From assembly GCA_020072815.1 (NCBI GenBank), contig JAIQGE010000001.1, positions 682,001 through 746,000 of the forward strand: 64,000 bases of DNA. Direction: 5' to 3'. Each line of letters starts with the position of its first letter. Positions within the stretch are counted from its first letter, which is position 1. Below are positions 9,201 through 17,610 of this stretch, piece by piece. This DNA is from Terriglobia bacterium. Lineage in GTDB: Bacteria > Acidobacteriota > Terriglobia > Terriglobales > Acidobacteriaceae. A program made the translations under genes and the position numbers. Under the pieces are notes generated by a model. The model made no database searches. It was not told the DNA's origin and was given only the letters and a program-made list of their open reading frames with translations.

Positions 9201-12200
9201 CTATGCCTTTTCCGCCTTCTCAAGATCCGGGTTAGGGTTGCTCACCGCGGCAATATAGGTGGTTCGCGGACGCGTGTTCAGCTCCGCCAGCAGCGCGTAA
9301 TCGCGCTCCTGTGCTTTCATTTTGGAAACGCGGCTGTTGGGATCGGCAATATTGCCGAACACAATGGCCTGCGTGGGACACGCCTGTTGGCACGCCGTAA
9401 GGATTTCGCCATCGCGAATGGCGCGGTCCTGCTTTTCCGCGTTGATGCGCGCGGCATTGATGCGCTGCACGCAATACGTGCATTTTTCCATCACGCCACG
9501 GCTGCGGACGGTGACATCCGGGTTGCGTCCCAGCTTGCGGCTGGGCGAATCAAAATCCGCGAACAGCAGGAAGTTGAACCGCCGGACTTTGTATGGGCAG
9601 TTGTTGGAGCAGTACCGCGTGCCCACGCAGCGGTTGTACACCATGTCATTCAAGCCCTCAGTGCTGTGCACCGTGGCGCCCACCGGGCATACCGGCTCGC
9701 ACGGCGCGTTCTCGCACTGCATGCAGGTCAAGGGCTGGAAATAGACGTTGGGATTGGCCGCGTCGCCTTCGTAGTAGGTGTCAATGCGGATCCACATCAT
9801 CTCGCGCCCGCGCTGCACCTGCTCCTTGCCGACCACGGAAATGTTGTTCTCCGCGTAACACGCCACCGAACACGCCTGGCAGCCGATACAAGAATTCAAA
9901 TCAATGGCCATGCCCCAGGCGTATCCCGGCTTCTTGTACCAGCCAAGGTCACGGAAGTCGGGATAGAGACTCTCGTTCTTTGCCGGAGCCGGCTCGCCTT
10001 CGCGGGCGAACCCGGGGTCCTTCTGGAACTTCGCCAGCGTGGCCGCTTTGACCGGCTCGCGATTGTCCATGGTGAAGTGGCCTTGGGTCACGGCGATGTC
10101 CCAGTACTTGCCGGTACCTTTCACTTCGCCGGTGCTCACGTAAGCCGTCGCTGTGGTGCGGACGGAGTAAGCGTCGTAACCGCGCGGATCAGGCTTGTCA
10201 GCGTTCTTGTCGGAATCCATGGCCACGCGCCCGGCTTTTCTCCTGCCGTAGCCGAAGAACAAGGTGATCGAATTATCAGGATGACCGGGCTGCGCCCAGG
10301 CCGGGGCTGTTACCTTGCGGCCATTCACCGTGATTTCAATCACGTTCAGCGCATCGGACTGGTGGTCCTTGTTGATGTTCTTCGGCGGGTCAGACTCTTC
10401 GACCTTTTCGCCTTCCATCTCCAGGAAACCCATGCGGTGGGCCATGGCCGGGCTGACCAGGACCACGTTGTCCCACGTGGTACGGGAAAGCGGCTTGGGA
10501 GTTTCCTGCAGCCATCCGTTGTTGGCGAAGCTGCCATCGTAAATGGTGGGATCAGGACGGAAGATGCACTCAACTCCGCCGGCATCCACCACGGCCGGCA
10601 GCGCGCCCAGCTTGGCCGATACCTGCTTCGCCGGGAAAGCGCTGCCGCTGATGTAGCCGTCATGCACGGAGCGCCGCCACCAGGCTTCAAAGTCGTCGCC
10701 GGGGTGCTGCGAGCGCCAGTAGGAACGCACCAGATCGTAGCCCGACGTGCCCGGCTGGTCAGTAAAGATCGCGGCAATCTCATGCGCGCTCTTGCCGTCA
10801 TACAGCGGCGCGATCATGGGCTGGATGATGGTGGCTGTGCCGTCGTAGGCCCGGCCATCGCTCCAGGCTTCAAGATAATGCGTTTCCGGCACTTCCCAGG
10901 TAGCGTAGTCGCTGGTTTCGTTCTTGTAGTTCGAAAGATGAATGACCGTCTTGCCTTTTTCCGCCAGGCCAGCCAGCGCTTTTTCAAAATCCACGTCCGC
11001 GGGCGCATGGTACACCGGGTTGCAGCCCATGATGACCAGCGTTTCCACCTTGCCGGCCCGCATGTCGTCAGCCAGCTCGCGGATGGACTGCGCGTTGTCC
11101 ACTGGATCAACCTCGACCGGGTCGATGAAGCTGACCGTCTGGCCAACATTGCCCAGATGCGCGTTGATGGCGTGGGCGATGGCGTTGACCGCGGCGCTCT
11201 GGAACACGCCCGGCGCCACCAGGCTCCTGCCTTTGTGCTGCGTCAGATCAGCGGCGGCGGCGTCCACCCACTTCTGATGCTCGCCTTCAAGATGTTCGGC
11301 AGCCGCGCCGGGGACGCCGAGCTTCGCCGCCAGCGCGCGCGCAATCCTGTCAATCTCGATGTGTCGCGCCACGATCTTGCTGTCCGCCTTGGCGCCGGTG
11401 GTGGTGGGCGAGCTTTCCGCCACGTACAGGCGGTTCATGCCTTTGGCCGGATCTTTGCGGCGCGCCATGAAGTCGCGCGCGTAGCGCACAAAGCCCGGGA
11501 ACCACGAGCCGGAGAGGAAGTCGCCATCAAGCGAGACCACGATGTCGGCGGCGTCGAACTTGTAGACAGCGTCATAGTTCGCGCCGAACGCCAGCTTGCC
11601 GCCGGCACGCGCCGTATCGCGATGTAGCGGCTCCCAGCGGTGCCACTTGGACTCGGGGAAAATCTGCTGGATGGCCTTCATCTGCGAGCCCAGCGTGGGC
11701 GACGAGGTTGCGCCCGTCAGGAATCGCAGCCCGGCGCCTTTGTTGGTCTTGTGGAACTGCACCACGCCGCGCGCCGATCCCAGGAACTCCGCCCAGGGAC
11801 GCGGCTCGCCCTTATAGGTGATGCCGATGGTGCGGTCGGGATCATAGAGGTCCAGAATGGAAGCCTGCGCAAACAGGTCACTCGAACCCAGGCAGGCTTC
11901 GTGGTTGGGATTGCCTTCTACCTTCGTCGGACGAAATTCGTGCGTCTCCACCAGAAGCGGGTGGGCGTAGCCGGCAAACGGCATGGCCGTGGCGTAATAG
12001 ATCGGCTTGCCGGGAATCAGGTCTTCCGGCTGGCGGACGTACGGCAGAATCTGCTCCAGCGGCTGCTTGGTGCAGCCCGCGAGCCCGGCCAGCGCCAGCG
12101 ACGCTCCGGCCAGCTTCAGGAACCCGCGCCGCGAAACCGGATCCACCCATTCGGAAGCCTGCCGGGGGAACTCGCGCTCCAGCATTTCGCCAAAGGCTTC

Positions 12201-12347
12201 CTGGTCAGCCAATTCTTCCAGCGTGCGCCAATAGCGGGGACCACGGGCCTGCGACAGCTTCTGCCGCACCGCATCCAGGTCCAGCCGCGCCGGTTTGATC
12301 TGCCCGACGGGAACCAAGTTCAAATTTGAATCGCTGTTATTCGACAT
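9201..12347 (-). CDS. actB: Alternative complex III subunit ActB (molybdopterin-oxidoreductase-like plus Fe-S)
   Basis: 1048-aa periplasmic fusion. An N-terminal twin-arginine motif (SRRGFLK, about residue 73) is followed by a hydrophobic stretch and a lipobox-like AGC. A long domain resembling molybdopterin oxidoreductases comes next; in characterised ActB proteins it holds no molybdenum. The C-terminal ferredoxin-like part (from about residue 810) carries CIGCQAC, CMQCENAPCEPVCP, CVGTRYCSNNCP and CTYC...CQQACP, enough for four Fe-S clusters. It transfers electrons from the quinol site to the cytochromes ActA/ActE. Confidence 0.96.
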   Translation of the reverse strand: MSNNSDSNLNLVPVGQIKPARLDLDAVRQKLSQARGPRYWRTLEELADQEAFGEMLEREFPRQASEWVDPVSRRGFLKLAGASLALAGLAGCTKQPLEQILPYVRQPEDLIPGKPIYYATAMPFAGYAHPLLVETHEFRPTKVEGNPNHEACLGSSDLFAQASILDLYDPDRTIGITYKGEPRPWAEFLGSARGVVQFHKTNKGAGLRFLTGATSSPTLGSQMKAIQQIFPESKWHRWEPLHRDTARAGGKLAFGANYDAVYKFDAADIVVSLDGDFLSGSWFPGFVRYARDFMARRKDPAKGMNRLYVAESSPTTTGAKADSKIVARHIEIDRIARALAAKLGVPGAAAEHLEGEHQKWVDAAAADLTQHKGRSLVAPGVFQSAAVNAIAHAINAHLGNVGQTVSFIDPVEVDPVDNAQSIRELADDMRAGKVETLVIMGCNPVYHAPADVDFEKALAGLAEKGKTVIHLSNYKNETSDYATWEVPETHYLEAWSDGRAYDGTATIIQPMIAPLYDGKSAHEIAAIFTDQPGTSGYDLVRSYWRSQHPGDDFEAWWRRSVHDGYISGSAFPAKQVSAKLGALPAVVDAGGVECIFRPDPTIYDGSFANNGWLQETPKPLSRTTWDNVVLVSPAMAHRMGFLEMEGEKVEESDPPKNINKDHQSDALNVIEITVNGRKVTAPAWAQPGHPDNSITLFFGYGRRKAGRVAMDSDKNADKPDPRGYDAYSVRTTATAYVSTGEVKGTGKYWDIAVTQGHFTMDNREPVKAATLAKFQKDPGFAREGEPAPAKNESLYPDFRDLGWYKKPGYAWGMAIDLNSCIGCQACSVACYAENNISVVGKEQVQRGREMMWIRIDTYYEGDAANPNVYFQPLTCMQCENAPCEPVCPVGATVHSTEGLNDMVYNRCVGTRYCSNNCPYKVRRFNFLLFADFDSPSRKLGRNPDVTVRSRGVMEKCTYCVQRINAARINAEKQDRAIRDGEILTACQQACPTQAIVFGNIADPNSRVSKMKAQERDYALLAELNTRPRTTYIAAVSNPNPDLEKAEKA

Positions 12348-12377
12348 TCGCTTCCATTTTGTAAATGTGTCCCGCCA

Positions 12378-13076
12378 TTACCGGTGGCAGGTGGAGCAAC
12401 TGGTAATGTCCTGCACCGAACGCAGGCCGTACTTCTTATGCAGCGCTTGGCCCAGCTGCAACTGATCAGTGAACTTGACGCCGTCCACCTCCACCGGATT
12501 GTCCGGGTTCGGCTGCTGGTACGTCATGTTGAAAACCTGGTCTTTGGGCCGCAGGAATTTCTCCGTTTGACGATGGCAGTTCAGGCACCACTCCATCTGC
12601 AGCGTGTTCTCTTCATACATGAGCGGCATCTGGTCCACCTGGCCGTGGCAGCTCTGGCAGCCCACGCCTTTGGCCACGTGAATGCTGTGGTTGAAATAAA
12701 CAAAATCAGGCAGATCATGCACTCGCGTCCACTTCAGCGACTCGCCCGTGCGATAGCTGTAGCGCACCGGCTCCAGCATGTCCGCCTTGGTCCAAAGCTG
12801 GGCGTGGCAGTTGATGCAGGTCTTGGTGGGCGGAATTCCCGCAAAACTCGATTCCTCCACCGACGTATGGCAGTAACGGCAATCCAGCCCCAGCCCGCCC
12901 GCGTGGTGCTGGTGGCTGAAAGGCACCGGCTGGTCCGGCGCGATGTGCTGGTTGGTCACGTAGGGAGAACGCTGAAACTGCATGAGCGCCGCTCCCACCC
13001 CCGTAAGGAGCAGGACCAGCCCTAGAAGGCTGGCGCGAGCAAGAGTGTTCGCACTGCGGTGGAAGATCTGTGCCAT
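12378..13076 (-). CDS. actA: Alternative complex III subunit ActA (pentahaem cytochrome c)
   Basis: First gene of the respiratory operon, about 232 aa from the ATG at 13076 (MAQIFHRS). An N-terminal membrane anchor is followed by five CxxCH haem motifs (CRYCH, CINCH, CQSCH, CLNCH, CSTCH), as expected for ActA. In-frame extension upstream to 13163 has no ribosome site and spoils the N-terminal helix, so it is rejected. Thirty bases separate it from actB. Confidence 0.94.
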   Translation of the reverse strand: MAQIFHRSANTLARASLLGLVLLLTGVGAALMQFQRSPYVTNQHIAPDQPVPFSHQHHAGGLGLDCRYCHTSVEESSFAGIPPTKTCINCHAQLWTKADMLEPVRYSYRTGESLKWTRVHDLPDFVYFNHSIHVAKGVGCQSCHGQVDQMPLMYEENTLQMEWCLNCHRQTEKFLRPKDQVFNMTYQQPNPDNPVEVDGVKFTDQLQLGQALHKKYGLRSVQDITSCSTCHR

Positions 13077-13183
13077 GGAATCCCGGTCCTGGATGAAAGC
13101 GCCTCCGCGCTTCATCACAGCGCTACTCGGGGGCCAATCTTCCAGTTCGCTGGCGAGCCCCAAGCTCGCCGCGAAAACGGATG

Positions 13184-13189
13184 ATTATA
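13184..13189 (-). promoter_or_regulatory. Probable -10 element of the act-cox operon
   Basis: A perfect TATAAT (read on the minus strand) lies about 110 bases upstream of the actA start. No convincing -35 hexamer was found at 16-18 bases, so this is a candidate only. It is the best promoter-like site in the 245-base gap that precedes the operon. Confidence 0.35.
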
Positions 13190-13322
13190 AACAAAGAGTG
13201 CGAGATTCAGCTAGCCTTGATGGTGGAAAATCAAAAAAATTCTCTGCTTGGCAAAAAAAGGATCCGCTAATGGGTGGAAAATCGGGTTTGTTGGCGGCGA
13301 AGAAGGTCTTGCCACCGACCGC

Positions 13323-13538
13323 TCAGCGCGTTGTTTTCCTTCGGCGTTGTCGGCGCTGAAGAGCGTACTCCATTTCCCAAACCCGCTCGGCCGGCGTCAT
13401 GGCGAGCCGCCGAATATTCTCCATCAGGTCAACCCCATGATTCTTGGCGGCCTCCAGCTTGCTGCCTTTGGGAGGGTTTAGCACCAGCTTGTACAAACGT
13501 TCTTTCGTTCGGCGAGTCATAATGTTGCCAGTTGTCAT
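13323..13538 (-). CDS. Small basic hypothetical protein downstream of PIN toxin
   Basis: About 71 aa if started at ATG 13538; an ATG at 13520 and an upstream start at 13571 are alternatives. It is not recognised. It is rich in Arg/Lys with a helical middle (KLEAAKNHGVDLMENIRRLAM) and a basic tail QRRQRRRK. It lies on the same strand 50-60 bases after the PIN-domain gene and may be the third gene of that toxin-antitoxin unit, or an independent small gene. Confidence 0.45.
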   Translation of the reverse strand: MTTGNIMTRRTKERLYKLVLNPPKGSKLEAAKNHGVDLMENIRRLAMTPAERVWEMEYALQRRQRRRKTTR

Positions 13539-13594
13539 TGTACGGGTCTTGTTCGCAGAGGCTTGGGCCACGCATTCCTCGGCACATCTGACTC

Positions 13595-14065
13595 CTATTG
13601 GAATGCCAGAGAGAGTGTCCGGAAAAACTCCGCTGGCGTTGCGATTCGCAGGCCGGTACGCTGCGCAACGCCTTGCGTGAAATGCTTTGTATTGTGGGTC
13701 AATAGCCAGTCCGGCTTGCTGGCAACCGCCGATAGAAGTACTGGGACGTCCGGCTCATGCCGGATCAAGTACCTGCCTGCCCGCACGGCACTCGCCTGGG
13801 GATAAGGGATTATCTCGGGGTTGGTCAGTTTGAGCAGGCGGTGATAGTCGCCCAGAAGTTGATCTGCTTCCATGGAAGGGAGCGCTTCTGCATGCAGCAA
13901 GAGGTTTTGTTCCACCTCATCGCGGACGGCTGCCGCCAGCACCAACCGGCACACCCTAGCCGCGCAAAGGGACAAAACCGCCTTGTCGAGTCCCCATTGG
14001 GCCACGATTCCACCCGTGAGAACGTTGGAATCCAGAAACAACCGGAGACGTGCGCGCCCTTTCAC
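13595..14065 (-). CDS. PIN-domain ribonuclease toxin (VapC-like)
   Basis: 156-aa PIN-domain protein. Acidic residues of the metal site are visible in FLDSNVL (N-terminal Asp), VRDEVEQN (Glu) and the C-terminal HEPDVPVLLSA and KPDWLLTHN motifs. Such proteins are Mg-dependent RNases that act as toxins. The start ATG overlaps the stop of the AbrB-like gene by four bases, the usual antitoxin-toxin coupling. It appears full length and intact. Confidence 0.85.
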   Translation of the reverse strand: MKGRARLRLFLDSNVLTGGIVAQWGLDKAVLSLCAARVCRLVLAAAVRDEVEQNLLLHAEALPSMEADQLLGDYHRLLKLTNPEIIPYPQASAVRAGRYLIRHEPDVPVLLSAVASKPDWLLTHNTKHFTQGVAQRTGLRIATPAEFFRTLSLAFQ

Positions 14066-14397
14066 TTTTTCCGGTGTGACCGCCGGGACGCGGACTTCGC
14101 TGTCTTCGCGCGGTAGCGGCGTTCATACAGGCGCTGGCGAATCCCGGGGAGAGTGGCCAAAACCGTCTTCGCCGTAATCCCTGCGCGGGTCAACTTCGAA
14201 CTTACCTGCTCACAGAGCTGCTCAAACCGCTTCTGTTCAGGGAGAAGAATCAGGCCGTCGCCCATCCGCAAAACCGCAAAAGGAGCGCCGGCGCTAAGCC
14301 CCAGCTCCCGGCGAAACTCTTTAGGAACGGTTAGCTGGCCTTTTTCCCCAATTCGGGTTGTTGCCAAATATTCAAGCGCTGCGATTTCAGAGGACAT
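14062..14397 (-). CDS. SpoVT/AbrB-family antitoxin
   Basis: About 111 aa from ATG 14397 (MSSEIAALEYLA). Residues 14-60 form a swapped-hairpin AbrB domain (GEKGQLTVPKEFRRELGL), typical of MazE/VapB antitoxins. The C-terminal part (to RAKTAKSASRRSHRKK) is long and very basic, which is unusual for the antitoxin and may bind DNA or the toxin. The operator palindrome directly upstream overlaps the longer in-frame extension to 14442, which argues for the 14397 start. Confidence 0.85.
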   Translation of the reverse strand: MSSEIAALEYLATTRIGEKGQLTVPKEFRRELGLSAGAPFAVLRMGDGLILLPEQKRFEQLCEQVSSKLTRAGITAKTVLATLPGIRQRLYERRYRAKTAKSASRRSHRKK

Positions 14398-14407
14398 ATT
14401 TTGCACC

Positions 14408-14426
14408 TGGTAGGAATATCCTACCA
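14408..14426. promoter_or_regulatory. Palindromic operator before the AbrB/PIN module
   Basis: Perfect inverted repeat TGGTAGGA-ATA-TCCTACCA, ending 11 bases upstream of the antitoxin start codon. Position and symmetry fit autorepression by the AbrB-like antitoxin, as in most type II modules. Binding is inferred. Confidence 0.7.
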
Positions 14427-14472
14427 CATTCGAGTTCCGCAAAAATGCCGGCGTTGGGCGTGGCCCAAGGGA

Positions 14473-17400
14473 TCAGCCTTTACCCGCGGCGATCAAAACT
14501 GCATCTCTTGAGGCCCCATCTGCGTCGGCGCCGGACCGGCTCTGCTGCTCGCGGATCGCCATCTGCAGCACTTCCGCAATGTGCAGCGCCTTGCGGCCGG
14601 TGAGCTGCTCGATCTGCTCCATACAACTGAAGCCGTCCGCGATGATCAGCGTGTCTTCAGCGGCTGCGCGTACCGCCGGCAGCAATACGCGCTCGCCGAT
14701 CTTCACCGACACGTCATATTTATCCGCCTCAAACCCGAATGACCCTGCCATCCCGCAGCAACCGGAGTCCAGCACCTTGAATTCCAGCCCGATGCGCTTG
14801 AGCAGTTCATGTTCGGAATCAAACTTCAGCACTGACTTGTGATGGCAGTGCCCGTGCACCAGCGCCTTGCGCTTGAGTTGCGGCGGCGTGTAGCCGGCCT
14901 TCTTGACCAGAAATTCGCTCAGCAGAACAGTCTGCTCGCGCAGGCGATGAGCGTCGCGATCGTGCGGCATCAGGTTGACCATCTCGTCGCGAAAGACAGA
15001 GACACAGCTCGGTTCCAGACCGACCAGCGGAATTCCCGCCGCAATCTGCGGACGCAGCTCCTGTAACACCTGTTCCAGCAAATGCCGCGCGGTCTTCAAC
15101 ATGCCGAAGTCGTACAGCGGACGCCCGCAGCATAGCGAAGCTTCTGGAATCGTCACCTGATATCCGGCGTGCTCCAGCACTTCCACCGCCGCCTGCGCGA
15201 TCTGGGGATGAAAGTGGTTGTTGAGCGTGTCCGGCCACAACATCACCTGCGGCTTGTCTTCACTTTGAACACCGCCCGAGCGGATCGTTGCACCATTGGA
15301 CCGCCTTTCGCGAAACCACGCAGCAAACGATTGTGCCGCGAACTGTGGAAGTTTTCTTTGCGGTGCGATCCCGCCCAGGAACTTCACCACGCGCGAAATC
15401 CCGGGCGCTCTGCTTACAAAATTTGCCAGCCCCGGCGTAATTCTTGCCAGCTTTACCCAGCGATGAATCAGCCCCATCGCGTACGCCGCGCGCGGCCGCA
15501 AACTTCCTGCGTGGTAGTGCGACAGGAATTCAGCTTTGTAGGTCGCCATGTCCACGTTCACCGGACACTCCGTCTTGCACGCCTTGCACGCCAGGCACAG
15601 GTCCAGCGCCTGCTTCACCGTCTCATTCTTCCATCCGCGTTTCAGGGGATCGCCCTGCAGCATTTCAAACAGCAGGCGCGCGCGGCCCCGGGTGGAGTAC
15701 ATCTCCTCTTTCGTCGCCATGTAGCTGGGACACATGGTCCCGCCTTCATCTTTGCGGCACTTGCTCACGCCCACGCACAAGTTCGTGGTCTCGGCAAAGT
15801 CGCCGTGCTCTTCCGGAAAATGAAAGTGCGTCTTCAACCGCGGCGGGTTGTAGCCGGTCCCCAGACGCAGGTTGGCGTCCAGCTTGTTGGCGTCAATCTT
15901 TTTGCCGGGATTCATCTTCCACTGCGGGTCCCAAATGCGCTTGAACTCGCGGAAAGCCTCCATCAATTCCGGGCCATACATGATTTCCAGCAGTTCGCCG
16001 CGGGCCTGGCCGTCGCCATGCTCGCCGGAAAGCGAACCGCCCAGTTTCACCACCGACGCAGCCGCCTCTTCCATGAATGACCGGAAATTCTTGATGCCTT
16101 CGGCGGTGAGCAGGTCAAAATCAATGCGGGTGTGCACGCAGCCATCGCCAAAATGCCCGTACAGTGGCGACTTGTATCCGTACTTGCCGCATATGCGGCG
16201 CAATTCGCGCAAGTACGCGCCCAGCTTTTCCGGCGCGACGGCGGCATCCTCCCAGCCTTCCCAGGCTTCTTTGTCGCCGGGCACGCGCGACGTGGCGGCC
16301 AGCCCGGATTCGCGGGCCTTCCACACCTTCAAGATTTCGTCGTCGTCTTCAAACAGCTTCATGGCGATCAAATCCGCGGAGCCGGTCATCCGCGACATCA
16401 GCTCGCGCGCCTTGCCGGTTGATTCCTCTTTGGTCTCGCCGCCAAATTCGGCCAGCAGCCAGCCTTTGCCTTCCGGCAACATCCGGATGCTCGGAACATG
16501 CAGGTTCTTCTTGATCATGTTCTCGATGAGGATTTCGTCCATGCCTTCGAGGCCAATGGGTTTCGATTCGCACACCTTCGGCACCACGTCCGCCGCGGCG
16601 TAGACGTCTTTGAAGCCCATCACCAGCAGGCTGCGTTGCTTGGGCCAATCAACAAGGCGCACTTTCGCACCCAGAATGATCACGCAGGTGGATTCCGCCC
16701 CCACCAAGGACTTGGCGACGTTGAATCCGTTTTCCGGCAGCAGCTCATCCAGGCTGTAGCCGGAAACGCGCCGGGGAATCTTCGGGTATTTCTGGCGGAC
16801 CAATTCGGCGTACTGGTCGCGCAGCGCGCGCAGCCGGGTGTAAATCCGTGCGCGCCGCCCGTCTTCCTTGATGATGGCTTCCCATTCCGCGTCCGAGGTC
16901 GGCCCCACGCGCAGGCGCAAGCCGTCATAGGTAAGGACGTCGAGTTCCAGCACGTTGTCCACCGTGCGCCCGGCCATGACGGAATGCACGCCGCAGGAGT
17001 TGTTGCCGATCATCCCGCCCAGATTGCAGTACTCGTGGGTTGAAGGATCAGGCCCGAAGGTCAGGTTGTGCTGGTTGGCCTGGTTGCGCAACTGGTCCAG
17101 CCGCACGCCGGGCTGCACCCACGCATATTTTTCCCGCGGATTGAGTTCGATGATCTGGTCCAGGTACTTGGAGAAATCAATAATCACCGCGACGTTGCAA
17201 CATTGGCCGGCAAGGCTGGTGCCGCCGCCACGGGCCAGAATGGGCGCCTCATATTTGCTGGCCAGCGCTACCGTCTGGACCACGTCTTCAATGGTCTTGG
17301 GGATCACCACGCCGATGGGCACCTGGCGATAGTTGGAGCCATCAGTGGCATACAGGGCGCGGCTGCCATCGTCAAAGCGGACTTCGCCGGTGATGGCGCT

Positions 17401-17478
17401 GCGCAGCTCCGCGGCCAGAACGCCGGCTTTGTGTTGGGCATCCGCGCCGCTCCATGCCGTCTGGGTTTTTTCTTCCAT
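14473..17478 (-). CDS. FAD-linked oxidase / Fe-S dehydrogenase (YdiJ-like, D-2-hydroxyacid type)
   Basis: 1001-aa membrane-associated dehydrogenase. An FAD-binding type 4 domain (about residues 45-260; RGGGTSLAGQCC and NNSCGVHSVMAGR) is followed by the FAD-oxidase C-terminal domain. A ferredoxin part follows with CRKDEGGTMCPSY and CLACKACKTECP, then a CCG domain with LCCGRPLYDFG and SGCCGMAGSFG. Length and order match E. coli YdiJ, a D-2-hydroxyglutarate dehydrogenase, more closely than the shorter GlcD or Dld. The substrate is inferred only at the level of D-2-hydroxyacids. Electrons probably go to quinone. Confidence 0.85.
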   Translation of the reverse strand: MEEKTQTAWSGADAQHKAGVLAAELRSAITGEVRFDDGSRALYATDGSNYRQVPIGVVIPKTIEDVVQTVALASKYEAPILARGGGTSLAGQCCNVAVIIDFSKYLDQIIELNPREKYAWVQPGVRLDQLRNQANQHNLTFGPDPSTHEYCNLGGMIGNNSCGVHSVMAGRTVDNVLELDVLTYDGLRLRVGPTSDAEWEAIIKEDGRRARIYTRLRALRDQYAELVRQKYPKIPRRVSGYSLDELLPENGFNVAKSLVGAESTCVIILGAKVRLVDWPKQRSLLVMGFKDVYAAADVVPKVCESKPIGLEGMDEILIENMIKKNLHVPSIRMLPEGKGWLLAEFGGETKEESTGKARELMSRMTGSADLIAMKLFEDDDEILKVWKARESGLAATSRVPGDKEAWEGWEDAAVAPEKLGAYLRELRRICGKYGYKSPLYGHFGDGCVHTRIDFDLLTAEGIKNFRSFMEEAAASVVKLGGSLSGEHGDGQARGELLEIMYGPELMEAFREFKRIWDPQWKMNPGKKIDANKLDANLRLGTGYNPPRLKTHFHFPEEHGDFAETTNLCVGVSKCRKDEGGTMCPSYMATKEEMYSTRGRARLLFEMLQGDPLKRGWKNETVKQALDLCLACKACKTECPVNVDMATYKAEFLSHYHAGSLRPRAAYAMGLIHRWVKLARITPGLANFVSRAPGISRVVKFLGGIAPQRKLPQFAAQSFAAWFRERRSNGATIRSGGVQSEDKPQVMLWPDTLNNHFHPQIAQAAVEVLEHAGYQVTIPEASLCCGRPLYDFGMLKTARHLLEQVLQELRPQIAAGIPLVGLEPSCVSVFRDEMVNLMPHDRDAHRLREQTVLLSEFLVKKAGYTPPQLKRKALVHGHCHHKSVLKFDSEHELLKRIGLEFKVLDSGCCGMAGSFGFEADKYDVSVKIGERVLLPAVRAAAEDTLIIADGFSCMEQIEQLTGRKALHIAEVLQMAIREQQSRSGADADGASRDAVLIAAGKG

Positions 17479-17532
17479 CCAATTCCTTCAGCCACGCGCT
17501 CGAACCGGGCTGTTCGCAAAAATTGAGAATGC

Positions 17533-17575
17533 AAAAAAAGCGTCCGCATGAATTTTATTCCATTCTGCGGACGCT
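17533..17575 (-). terminator. Intrinsic terminator of the tyrosinase gene
   Basis: Perfect 10-bp stem AGCGTCCGCA/TGCGGACGCT with a 17-base loop, followed on the minus strand by seven T residues. It lies about 35 bases downstream of the tyrosinase stop. Confidence 0.85.
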
Positions 17576-17610
17576 CTGGTTTTACAGCAGTTTTGTGAGG
17601 AACGCGATCC

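Noticed and set aside
8904-11627. A 907-codon open frame antisense to actB/actC
   Set aside because: It is a GC-driven shadow of well-identified genes; its protein is rich in Arg, His and Ala with no domain. The same applies to 1083-2519 (+) over coxI.
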